Program-made: the position numbers and the translations under genes
Notes under the pieces: generated by a model
Database searches by the model: none
What the model saw: the letters and a program-made list of their open reading frames with translations, nothing else
What the model was told of the DNA's origin: nothing
Shown: positions 5,818-12,918 of the stretch, one piece after another
Layout: every line of letters begins with the position of its first letter
Numbering within the stretch: the first letter of the stretch is position 1
Assembly: GCA_902464595.1 (NCBI GenBank)
Contig: CABQJX010000078.1
Location: 1 to 12,918, forward strand
Direction: 5' to 3'
DNA: 12,918 bases
Source of the DNA: an uncultured Lachnoclostridium sp.
GTDB taxonomy: Bacteria; Bacillota; Clostridia; Lachnospirales; Lachnospiraceae

Positions 5818-8808
5818 ATGAGCGACATTATGACCCCAATTCCTTTTGGAAACCTGATGACATGGATCGTGGAGGAGCATAAAAAAGGAGCCATCTTCGG
5901 GATCCGGCGTCCTTTTACTGCAAATCCGGCAAAGACCTATGAGATCTTCGGACGCAAGCTGGAGACTCCCTTCGGACCGGCAGCAGGCCCCCACACACAG
6001 CTGGCTCAGAATATCATAGCAGCTTATGTGGCAGGAAGCCGTTTCTTCGAGTTAAAGACGGTTCAGAAGCTGGACGGCAGGGATCTTCCTGTATCCAAAC
6101 CCTGTATCAAGGCAGATGACGAGTGCTACAACTGTGAGTGGTCTACGGAGCTCTATGTTCCCCAGGCCTTTGACGAGTACGTGAAGGCCTGGTTCGCCTG
6201 CAAGGTGCTGGCAAAGGAGTACGGCCTTGGAAGCCCGGACGGATTCCAGTTCAATATGTCTGTAGGATATGACCTGGAGGGCATCAAGCTGCCTAAGGTA
6301 GACGCTTTTATCGAGGGCATCAAGGACGCTTCCGACACACCTATTTTCAAGGAATGTAAGAGCTGGCTCTTAGAGCATCTGGATTCCTTTGAGAATGTGA
6401 CAAAGGAGGATGTGGAAGCCATCCAGTCCAATATCTGCGAGTGTGCGACCCTGTCCACCCTTCATGGATGCCCGCCTCAGGAGATCGAGCGCATCGCTAC
6501 CTACCTGTTAGAGGAGAAGCACGTACATACTTTCATTAAATGTAACCCAACCCTTCTGGGATATGAGTACGCAAGAGCCCTTATGGACGAGATGGGATAC
6601 GATTATGTTGCTTTCGGCGATTTCCACTTTAAGGATGACCTTCAGTACAGCGATGCAGTTCCTATGCTTCACCGCCTTCAGGCGCTGGCTGATGAAAAGG
6701 GTCTGGAATTTGGCGTGAAGATCACCAATACCTTCCCGGTTGATGTAAAGCAGAACGAGCTTCCAAGTGAAGAAATGTACATGTCAGGAAAGTCCCTGTA
6801 TCCTCTGTCTATGTCCGTAGCAGAGAAGCTGGCAAAGGATTTTGACGGAAAACTGCGCATTTCCTACTCCGGCGGCGCTGATTACTTCAATATTACAGAT
6901 ATTGTGGATGCAGGAATCTGGCCGGTAACGATGGCTACTACCATGTTAAAGCCAGGCGGATATGAGAGATTAGAGCAGATCGGACGCCTCTTTGACGAGA
7001 GAGACGCTGCTTCCTTTAAGGGCGTGGACGCTGCCAAGGTATCTGCCCTGGTTGAGGCGGTGAAAAAGGATCCTCACCACGTAAAGGCAGTCAAGCCCCT
7101 TCCGTCCAGAAAGGTGAAAAAGCCGGTTCCGCTGACAGACTGCTTCATCGCTCCCTGTCAGGAAGGCTGCCCTATCCATCAGGATATTACCAGATATTTA
7201 CAGCTGGCTTCTGAGGGAAAATTTGAGGAGGCCTTTGAGGTGATCATTAACAAGAACCCCCTTCCATTTATCACCGGAACCATTTGTGCCCACAACTGTA
7301 TGAGCAAATGTACCAGAAACTTCTACGAGTCCCCGGTAGGAATCCGCAGAACAAAGCTGGAGTGTGCTCAGGGCGGATTTGATGCAGTGATGGCAAGGTT
7401 CAAAGCGCCTCAGGCAGTTACAGGCAAGAAAGCAGCCGTAGTAGGCGGCGGCCCTGCCGGACTGTCAGCCGCTTACTTCCTGGCAAGAGCCGGAGTAGCC
7501 GTAACGGTATTTGAGAAGGAAGAACGCATGGGAGGCGTTGTCCGCAATGTGATCCCAGGCTTTCGGATCAGCCATGAGGCCATTGACAAGGACGTACAGT
7601 TAGTTAAGGCCATGGGCGTAGAGATGGTGAACGGAAAAGAGATCACGGATCTGGCAGCCCTCAAGGCAGATTATGATTACGTTGTACTGGCAGTAGGCGC
7701 TTCCCAGAAGGGCGAGCTGCGCCTGGAAGCCGGAGAGGCAGTGAATGCACTGGATTTCCTGGCTGAGTTTAAGGCTACGGACGGAAAGGTTGACCTGGGC
7801 GAGAACGTGGTCGTGATCGGCGGCGGAAATACAGCCATGGATACAGCCAGAGCGGCAATGAGAAATGCTGGCGTAAAGAAGGTTTCCCTGGTATACAGAA
7901 GAACCAAGCGCTATATGCCGGCTGATGAGGAAGAACTGGTAATGGCAGTAGAGGACGGAGTGGAGTTCGCTGAGCTTCTGTCCCCTGTGAAGCTGGAAAA
8001 TGGGGTTCTTGTATGTAAGAAGATGGTTCTGGGCGAGTTAGATGCAAGCGGACGCCGCAGCGTAGTGGAGACAGAGGAGACAGTAGAGCTTCCGGCTGAT
8101 ACCGTGATCGCAGCTGTTGGTGAGAAGGTTCCCGGATCCCTCTATGAGTCATGGGGAATTGCCCTGGACAGCAAAAAGCGTCCTCAGGTAAATCAGGAGA
8201 CATTGGAAGCCTCTGTGAAGGGTGTTTACGTGGCTGGAGACGGCCTCTACGGCCCTGCTACAGTTGTGGAAGGAATCCGTGACGGCAAGATGGCTGCTGA
8301 GGCGATTGCAGGAAAGGCCCTCTCTGAGGATATATTCAAGATGTCTGATGAGGATGTGATCTACTGGAGAAAGGGCAACCTTCTGGAGGAGAGAGAGGAG
8401 GCTTCCGACAGCTTCCGCTGCCTGTCCTGCAACAGCTACTGCGAGAACTGTGTGGAGGTATGTCCAAACCGTGCCAATATTTCCCTGAAGGTGGAGGGCA
8501 TGGAGAAGCATCAGATCATTCATGTGGATTACATGTGTAATGAGTGCGGAAACTGCCGCAGCTTCTGTCCATGGGACAGCGCGCCATATCTGGATAAGTT
8601 CACCCTGTTTGCAAATGAAGCAGACATGGAGGACAGCAAGAACCAGGGCTTTACGGTTCTTGACCCGGCAGCCGGAACCTGCAAGGTAAGGCTCCAGGGC
8701 AGGGTGATGGATTATACAGCTGGAACTGCCTGTGAGGATGTGCCGGAGGGGATCCAGAAGATCATTCAGACTGTGATCAAGGATTATTCCTATCTGTTAT
8801 TAAAATAA
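5818..8808 (+). CDS. ygfK: YgfK multidomain flavin/Fe-S oxidoreductase ('putative selenate reductase subunit')
   Basis: Protein of 996 residues (E. coli YgfK is slightly longer), cytosolic. Residues about 1-430 form a dihydroorotate-dehydrogenase-like TIM barrel, with GPAAGPHTQLAQN at 53-65, LSTLHGCPPQ around Cys218, KCNPTLLGY at 241-249, and SYSGG. Residues about 440-500 carry a GltD-type Fe-S domain: CFIAPCQEGCP (Cys442, 447, 451) and CAHNCMSKC (Cys490, 494, 498). An FAD-binding GGGPAG follows at 543-548 and an NAD(P)H-binding GGGNTA at 668-673, as in glutamate synthase small subunit and dihydropyrimidine dehydrogenase. The C-terminus has two 4Fe-4S clusters: CLSCNSYCENCVEVCP (868-883) and CNECGNCRSFCP (907-918). 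AGGAGG lies 10 bases before the ATG. It most likely shuttles electrons between NAD(P)H, the downstream polyferredoxin and a ring substrate at the barrel. The selenate-reductase name reflects history, not a demonstrated reaction in this setting. Confidence 0.94.
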   Translation: MSDIMTPIPFGNLMTWIVEEHKKGAIFGIRRPFTANPAKTYEIFGRKLETPFGPAAGPHTQLAQNIIAAYVAGSRFFELKTVQKLDGRDLPVSKPCIKADDECYNCEWSTELYVPQAFDEYVKAWFACKVLAKEYGLGSPDGFQFNMSVGYDLEGIKLPKVDAFIEGIKDASDTPIFKECKSWLLEHLDSFENVTKEDVEAIQSNICECATLSTLHGCPPQEIERIATYLLEEKHVHTFIKCNPTLLGYEYARALMDEMGYDYVAFGDFHFKDDLQYSDAVPMLHRLQALADEKGLEFGVKITNTFPVDVKQNELPSEEMYMSGKSLYPLSMSVAEKLAKDFDGKLRISYSGGADYFNITDIVDAGIWPVTMATTMLKPGGYERLEQIGRLFDERDAASFKGVDAAKVSALVEAVKKDPHHVKAVKPLPSRKVKKPVPLTDCFIAPCQEGCPIHQDITRYLQLASEGKFEEAFEVIINKNPLPFITGTICAHNCMSKCTRNFYESPVGIRRTKLECAQGGFDAVMARFKAPQAVTGKKAAVVGGGPAGLSAAYFLARAGVAVTVFEKEERMGGVVRNVIPGFRISHEAIDKDVQLVKAMGVEMVNGKEITDLAALKADYDYVVLAVGASQKGELRLEAGEAVNALDFLAEFKATDGKVDLGENVVVIGGGNTAMDTARAAMRNAGVKKVSLVYRRTKRYMPADEEELVMAVEDGVEFAELLSPVKLENGVLVCKKMVLGELDASGRRSVVETEETVELPADTVIAAVGEKVPGSLYESWGIALDSKKRPQVNQETLEASVKGVYVAGDGLYGPATVVEGIRDGKMAAEAIAGKALSEDIFKMSDEDVIYWRKGNLLEEREEASDSFRCLSCNSYCENCVEVCPNRANISLKVEGMEKHQIIHVDYMCNECGNCRSFCPWDSAPYLDKFTLFANEADMEDSKNQGFTVLDPAAGTCKVRLQGRVMDYTAGTACEDVPEGIQKIIQTVIKDYSYLLLK

Positions 8809-8845
8809 AAGCAGCAGCTCAGTGAGAGACAGCGCACAGCCGGGA

Positions 8846-8874
8846 AAGGGAGCCCTCCGTTTGAGGGCTCCCTT
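8846..8874. terminator. 12-bp hairpin between ygfK and the polyferredoxin gene
   Basis: AAGGGAGCCCTC (8846-8857) pairs perfectly with GAGGGCTCCCTT (8863-8874) around a CGTTT loop. The stem is strong, but only two T residues follow before CCTGG, so classical Rho-independent termination would be weak. A partial terminator, attenuator or mRNA-processing/stability hairpin that lowers expression of the downstream genes relative to ygfK is more likely. It starts 37 bases after the ygfK stop. Confidence 0.5.
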
Positions 8875-8920
8875 CCTGGAAGCGGGCGCCTGGGCCATAT
8901 ATTTGCTAGGAGGAGATACG

Positions 8921-9466
8921 ATGACGCAGAAGCGTAACAAACAAGCGGCTGTAGTTCGGTGTACAGGAGGCTACCATAGGGAGCCGTCCTTAGACCTGGC
9001 CGGCTTTACGGGGGATTGTAAGAGTATAAAAGATAAATATCCACAGGGGATCGCCAGCTGCCAGTGGGGCTGTCTGGGAATGGGAAGCTGTGTGGCTGCC
9101 TGTCCCAGGGGAGCGATCCGCATAGGGGAAAAGGGCAGTGCGGTTGTGGAGCGCGGCAAGTGCGTGGGATGCGGACTGTGCGTAAAAGCGTGTCCCCAGG
9201 GGCTGATCCGCCTCACTCCGGTCAGCCATTCCATTGAGGTGTCATGTATGAGCCGTGATACAGGCGCCCAGACCAGGACAAGCTGTGACAGTGGCTGCAT
9301 CGCCTGCGGGATCTGTGTAAAGAACTGTCCGGTGTCTGCGATCCATATGGAGGAAAATCATGCAGTGATCGACCATGAAATCTGTATTGCCTGCGGTATG
9401 TGCGCCGTGAAATGTCCAAGGAATGCCATACGCGATTCAGACGGTATATTCACTGTGAACCTTTAG
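8921..9466 (+). CDS. RnfB-like cysteine-rich polyferredoxin (four 4Fe-4S motifs)
   Basis: Small soluble Fe-S protein of 181 residues with 20 cysteines and no membrane helix. Residues 14-61 resemble the ferredoxin part of RnfB: a CxGG start at Cys14, DC at 33, then CQWGCLGMGSCVAACP (47-62). Next come CVGCGLCVKACP (81-92), CIACGICVKNCP (126-137) and CIACGMCAVKCP (155-166), each a full CxxCxxCxxxCP cluster motif. Extra Cys at 109 and 122. The N-terminal membrane anchor of true RnfB is absent. The start is ATG 8921, because AGGAGGAG ends 5 bases upstream; an in-frame GTG at 8822 would run through the preceding hairpin and has no such site. It lies between ygfK and the molybdenum hydroxylase, only 23 bases before the latter, suggesting it wires the two. 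In E. coli the gene next to xdhD is ygfM (FAD subunit), which is absent here. Confidence 0.87.
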   Translation: MTQKRNKQAAVVRCTGGYHREPSLDLAGFTGDCKSIKDKYPQGIASCQWGCLGMGSCVAACPRGAIRIGEKGSAVVERGKCVGCGLCVKACPQGLIRLTPVSHSIEVSCMSRDTGAQTRTSCDSGCIACGICVKNCPVSAIHMEENHAVIDHEICIACGMCAVKCPRNAIRDSDGIFTVNL

Positions 9467-9489
9467 AGCATGTTTGAAAGAGGGATAAA

Positions 9490-12075
9490 ATGGGAGAAAA
9501 TTATTGTTTTACAGTCAATGGGGTGCAAAGGAGCACCAGCGAAGATAAGCCATTGCTGCGCTATCTAAGGGATGACCTCCATCTCCACTCTGTGAAGGAC
9601 GGCTGCAGCGAGGGAGCCTGCGGAACCTGTACCGTTGTGATAGATGGAAAAGCGGTTAAGTCCTGTGTCATGACGACTAAGCGGGCAGCAGGAAAGAATA
9701 TTATCACCACAGAGGGCTTGACCGATCTGGAGAAAGAGGCTTTTGTTTACGCCTTTGGAGCAAAAGGAGCGGTTCAGTGCGGATTCTGTACTCCGGGAAT
9801 GGTCATGGCGGCTAAGGCCTTATTGGGAAGGAATTTGGATCCCACAGAGGAGGAGATCAAGGAAGCTTTAAAGGGGAATATCTGTCGGTGTACCGGCTAT
9901 AAGAAGATCATCGAGGCGGTTCAGATGACGGCTGCCATCCTTCGGGGAGATGAGAAGATCTGTGAGGAGCTAGAAAAGGGAGAAGCCTTTGGGGTAGGAG
10001 ACAGGGCATTCCGTTTAGATGTAAGGGAAAAGGTGCTGGGCTACGGAGAGTATCCTGACGATGTGGAGATGGAGGGCATGGTCTATGCATCAGCTGTCCG
10101 TTCCAAGTATCCAAGAGCCAGGGTTCTTGAGATCGATCCGTCCAAGGCGCTGGCCCTTCCAGGTGTTATTGCAGTGCTCACAGCAGAGGATGTTCCCAAT
10201 AACAAGGTAGGCCATATCCAGCAGGATTGGGATGTTTTCATCGCAAAAGGGGATATTACCCGTTCGATGGGAGATGCAATCTGCCTGGTAGTAGCGGAAT
10301 CCAGGGATATTCTGGAAAAGGCAAAACGGATGGTGCGCATCGACTATGAGGAGTTAAAGCCTGTGACCTGTATTAAAGAGGCTATGGCCGAGGATGCCCC
10401 AGAGCTCCATGAAAATGGAAATCTGTGCCAGAGCCGCCATGTTACCAGGGGAGACGCAAAGACAGCCCTGGCAAATTCCAAATATGTGGTGACTCAGACA
10501 TACCGGACGCCGTTTACGGAGCATGCCTTCTTAGAGCCGGAGTGTGCGGTTGCTTTCCCATATAAAGATGGAGTAAAGATCTATTCCACCGACCAGGGTG
10601 TATACGATACCAGAAAAGAAATCTCCATCATGCTGGGCTGGGATCCGGAGCGCATTGTTGTGGAAAACAAGCTGGTAGGCGGAGGTTTCGGTGGAAAAGA
10701 GGACGTTTCCGCCCAGCATATTGCAGCTCTGGCGGCTATCAAGGTAAACCGCCCGGTAAAAGTAGTCTTTTCCAGACAGGAATCCATTAACTTCCATCCA
10801 AAACGCCACGCTATGGAGGGAACCTTTACCTTGGGCTGTGATGAGAATGGTATCTTTACAGGTCTTGACTGCGATATTTATTTTGATACAGGCGCTTATG
10901 CTTCCCTGTGCGGCCCTGTGCTGGAGCGTGCCTGCACTCATTCCGTAGGCCCATACTGCTACCAGAATACAGACATTAGGGGATACGGCTATTATACCAA
11001 TAATCCGCCGGCAGGGGCGTTTCGCGGATTCGGAGTGTGCCAGAGCGAATTTGCCCTGGAATCCAATATTAACCTTCTGGCGGAAAAAGTGGGTATATCC
11101 CCGTGGGAGATCCGCTACCGCAATGCCATTGAACCGGGAAAGGTTCTTCCAAACGGTCAGATCGCAGACTGCTCCACCGCTTTGAAGGAAACGCTGCTGG
11201 CAGTAAAGGATGCTTACGAAAGCAATCCGGGCCGGGCCGGAATCGCCTGTGCCATGAAGAATGCAGGCGTAGGAGTAGGCCTTCCTGATAAGGGGCGTGC
11301 GAAGCTGGTTGTAAAGAACGGAAAAGTGGAGCTCTACAGCGCCGCTTCCGACATTGGACAGGGCTGTTCCACGGTATTTGTACAGATCATTGCTCAGACC
11401 ACAGGACTGGGAAAGGATTTCATACGGAATATGGGATCCAACTCAGAGGTGGCTCCTGACTCAGGAACTACCTCCGGCTCCAGACAGACCTTGATCACCG
11501 GCGAGGCAGTCCGCATGGCTTCGGTGGATCTGAAGGCTGCATTAGAGGAGGCAGAGGGAGATCTGGCTCAGTTAGAGGGAAAAGAGTTCTTTGCAGAATT
11601 TTTCGATCCTACGGATAAGCTGGGAGCCGATGTGCCCAATCCAAAGAGCCATGTTGCTTATGGTTTTGCAACCCATGTGGTGATCCTGGACGATGATGGA
11701 AGGGTAAAAGAAGTTTATGCTGCCCATGATTCGGGAAAGGTGGTAAATCCTACTTCGATCCAGGGACAGATCGAGGGAGGCGTCCTCATGGGACTGGGCT
11801 ATGCCCTTACGGAAGACTTCCCCTTAAAGGACAGTGTTCCCCAGGCGAAGTATGGAACTCTGGGCCTTATGCGGGCGACTCAGATCCCTGACATTCACGC
11901 TATTTACGTGGAGAAGGAGGAGCTTCTGCCTTTCGCCTATGGTGCAAAGGGAATCGGTGAGATCGCAACGATCCCCACAGCGCCTGCGGTTCAGGGGGCT
12001 TACTACGCCAAGGATCATGTGTTAAGGGCTTCCCTGCCAATGGAAGATACCTTTTACTCAAAAAAGAAGAAATAA
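9490..12075 (+). CDS. xdhD: XdhD-type molybdenum purine hydroxylase (selenium-dependent xanthine dehydrogenase family)
   Basis: Fused two-domain xanthine dehydrogenase-like enzyme of 861 residues. Residues about 1-155 hold two [2Fe-2S] clusters: CSEGACGTC with Cys39, 44 and 47 plus Cys59, and CGFC (97-100) with CRC (132-134). From about 175 comes the molybdopterin-binding part: an aldehyde-oxidase a/b hammerhead, then GGGFGGKE at 397-404, AFRGFG at 510-515 with Arg512 at the purine-binding Arg position of bovine enzyme, and GAKGIGE at 818-824 with Glu824 as the catalytic glutamate. No FAD domain is present, so electrons must leave through a partner. AGGG lies 5 bases before the ATG, a weaker site than its neighbours have. 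The reaction would be hydroxylation or reverse dehydroxylation of a purine such as xanthine/urate. Selenium in this family is a labile Mo ligand, not selenocysteine; no in-frame TGA occurs. Substrate is inferred from family and context. Confidence 0.92.
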   Translation: MGENYCFTVNGVQRSTSEDKPLLRYLRDDLHLHSVKDGCSEGACGTCTVVIDGKAVKSCVMTTKRAAGKNIITTEGLTDLEKEAFVYAFGAKGAVQCGFCTPGMVMAAKALLGRNLDPTEEEIKEALKGNICRCTGYKKIIEAVQMTAAILRGDEKICEELEKGEAFGVGDRAFRLDVREKVLGYGEYPDDVEMEGMVYASAVRSKYPRARVLEIDPSKALALPGVIAVLTAEDVPNNKVGHIQQDWDVFIAKGDITRSMGDAICLVVAESRDILEKAKRMVRIDYEELKPVTCIKEAMAEDAPELHENGNLCQSRHVTRGDAKTALANSKYVVTQTYRTPFTEHAFLEPECAVAFPYKDGVKIYSTDQGVYDTRKEISIMLGWDPERIVVENKLVGGGFGGKEDVSAQHIAALAAIKVNRPVKVVFSRQESINFHPKRHAMEGTFTLGCDENGIFTGLDCDIYFDTGAYASLCGPVLERACTHSVGPYCYQNTDIRGYGYYTNNPPAGAFRGFGVCQSEFALESNINLLAEKVGISPWEIRYRNAIEPGKVLPNGQIADCSTALKETLLAVKDAYESNPGRAGIACAMKNAGVGVGLPDKGRAKLVVKNGKVELYSAASDIGQGCSTVFVQIIAQTTGLGKDFIRNMGSNSEVAPDSGTTSGSRQTLITGEAVRMASVDLKAALEEAEGDLAQLEGKEFFAEFFDPTDKLGADVPNPKSHVAYGFATHVVILDDDGRVKEVYAAHDSGKVVNPTSIQGQIEGGVLMGLGYALTEDFPLKDSVPQAKYGTLGLMRATQIPDIHAIYVEKEELLPFAYGAKGIGEIATIPTAPAVQGAYYAKDHVLRASLPMEDTFYSKKKK

Positions 12076-12128
12076 TGTCCGCATCTAGTGAATTTTAATT
12101 TTAAAATCCGTAACAGTTGAACATCCCA

Positions 12129-12181
12129 GGGAGCGCCTGAAGGGTTGCATATACGTTGTATATACAACAAAGGCAGCTCCC
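12129..12181. repeat. Long imperfect inverted repeat with 14-bp palindrome before hydA
   Basis: GGGAGC plus GCCT (12129-12138) pairs with AGGC and GCTCCC (12171-12181) with one bulged A. Inside, GTTGCATATAC (12144-12154) pairs with GTATATACAAC (12158-12168) with one C-A mismatch and a GTT loop. GTTGTATATACAAC (12155-12168) is also a perfect palindrome, and GTTGCATATAC/GTTGTATATAC are tandem near-copies. No U-tract follows (CCCTTTAGGG). It could be an RNA hairpin between cistrons or a protein-binding palindrome ahead of the hydantoinase gene. Confidence 0.5.
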
Positions 12182-12210
12182 TTTAGGGCTTATGAGAGGA
12201 GCAGAACCAT

Positions 12211-12918
12211 ATGAAACAGATATTAAAAGGCGGAACTGTGGTAAACGGGAATGGAAGCGTACAGGCAGACGTGCTGATCGACGGAGAGGTTATAGCAGCT
12301 GTGGGACGAGGCGGGGAGATCGGCCTTCTGGCAGATGAGGATACAAAGATCGTTGACGTATCCGGCTGCCTTTTATTTCCGGGATTTATTGACGCCCATA
12401 CCCATTTTGACCTCCATGTGGCAGGGACGGTGACAGCAGACGATTTTGCCACCGGAACAAAGGCTGCCCTTCGGGGAGGAACCACTACGATCGTGGATTT
12501 CGGAACTCAGTATCAGGGGGAAAGCCTGGCAGATGGGCTGAAAAACTGGCATGAGAAAGCAGACGGCGTGTGCTCCTGTGATTACGGATTCCACATGTCC
12601 ATTTCCGATTGGAATCCTTCTGTCAGCAGGGAAGTAGAGGACATGATGGAGGCGGGTGTTACTACCTTCAAGCTTTACATGACCTACGATACCCAGGTGG
12701 ACGACAAGACGATTTTTGAGATCCTGCGCAGGCTGAAAGAGGTGGGAGGCATCACAGGAGTCCACTGTGAGAACAGCGGCATGATCGCCGCCCTTCAGGC
12801 AGAAGCTAAGGCGGAGGGGAGAATGGGAGTGTCAAGCCATCCGGCTACCCGCCCGGCTGCTGCGGAGGCAGAGGCTATCGACCGGCTCTTGCGGCTGGCA
12901 GAGGTGGCAGATGTGCCG
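12211..12918 (+). CDS. hydA: Dihydropyrimidinase / hydantoinase (C-terminus missing at window edge)
   Basis: Cyclic-amide amidohydrolase; 236 residues are present of a family length near 460, and the gene continues past the right edge. Visible active-site residues: HTH at 63-65 in DAHTHFD, the carboxylated lysine Lys154 in FKLYMTY, and His185 in GVHCEN. GGTTTIVDF at 89-97 and SHPATRP near 216-222 are also typical. It is the counterpart of E. coli hyuA/ygeZ (D-phenylhydantoinase), which sits in the related locus. AGGAG lies 9 bases before the ATG. It is separated from xdhD by 135 bases containing a large inverted repeat but no convincing promoter, so read-through from the same unit is likely. 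Expected reaction: hydrolytic opening of a five- or six-membered cyclic ureide or imide to a ureido/carbamoyl acid, which would suit later handling by YgeW. The exact substrate is not visible. Confidence 0.93.
   Translation, partial: MKQILKGGTVVNGNGSVQADVLIDGEVIAAVGRGGEIGLLADEDTKIVDVSGCLLFPGFIDAHTHFDLHVAGTVTADDFATGTKAALRGGTTTIVDFGTQYQGESLADGLKNWHEKADGVCSCDYGFHMSISDWNPSVSREVEDMMEAGVTTFKLYMTYDTQVDDKTIFEILRRLKEVGGITGVHCENSGMIAALQAEAKAEGRMGVSSHPATRPAAAEAEAIDRLLRLAEVADVP

Noticed and set aside
8846..8874. Full Rho-independent terminator splitting the rightward unit
   Set aside because: Only two T residues follow the stem, and no convincing promoter was seen before the polyferredoxin gene, so complete termination is unlikely.
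8822..8920. In-frame GTG extension giving a 214-residue polyferredoxin
   Set aside because: The extension would translate the 8846-8874 hairpin, has low-complexity non-family sequence, and lacks a ribosome binding site. ATG 8921 has AGGAGGAG at ideal spacing.
9490..12075. Selenocysteine in the selenium-dependent xanthine dehydrogenase family protein
   Set aside because: The frame is open with no internal TGA. The family's selenium is a labile ligand at molybdenum, not an encoded residue.
1..12918. Mobile element, phage, tRNA or CRISPR signatures
   Set aside because: No transposase or integrase motif, no terminal repeats, no spaced repeat array and no tRNA-like cloverleaf was seen; the genes form one coherent metabolic locus.

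Overview
The window is a compact, almost fully coding locus whose genes match, one by one, the anaerobic purine/urate catabolism block known from E. coli (ygeW-ygeX-ygeY-hyuA ... ygfK-ssnA-xdhD) and from related clusters in gut Firmicutes. Strong AGGAGG-type ribosome binding sites, oxygen-sensitive Fe-S and Mo enzymes, and protein sequences that are Gram-positive relatives of the E. coli ones suggest an anaerobic Clostridia species, probably Lachnospiraceae. The family assignment is an inference; no rRNA or other marker gene is present.

Layout. The locus is split by a divergent control region at about 4029-4295. Leftward runs a four-gene unit: a YheO/DauR-type PAS-HTH regulator (3363-4028), 2,3-diaminopropionate ammonia-lyase DpaL/YgeX (2129-3337), the M20-type hydrolase YgeY (753-2069), and the carbamoyltransferase YgeW, which is cut by the window edge (1-628). 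Rightward runs the aminohydrolase SsnA (4296-5627), the large flavin/Fe-S oxidoreductase YgfK (5818-8808), a cysteine-rich RnfB-like polyferredoxin (8921-9466), a two-domain molybdenum purine hydroxylase of the XdhD type (9490-12075), and a dihydropyrimidinase/hydantoinase cut by the right edge (12211-12918). No mobile element, tRNA, rRNA or CRISPR array was seen. No stretch of more than 300 bases lacks a gene.

How the genes may work together (mixed knowledge and inference). The XdhD-type enzyme, the polyferredoxin and YgfK form a plausible redox module acting on a purine-type ring. SsnA, the hydantoinase and YgeY are three hydrolases suited to deaminating and opening cyclic amides. YgeW would handle a carbamoyl (ureido) group, and DpaL would break 2,3-diaminopropionate into pyruvate and two ammonia. 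The net result would be nitrogen, carbon and possibly carbamoyl-phosphate energy from urate or another purine under anaerobic conditions. The order of steps and the intermediates cannot be read from sequence.

Regulation. The divergent region holds a candidate promoter in each direction, a 17-bp perfect palindrome between them, further TTTTGTA-like sites, and a 10-bp direct repeat 51 bp apart. The ygfK leader (5671-5790) can fold into a multi-helix structure that looks like a structured cis-regulatory RNA of uncertain class. Two more hairpins lie in the gaps before the polyferredoxin gene and before the hydantoinase gene.
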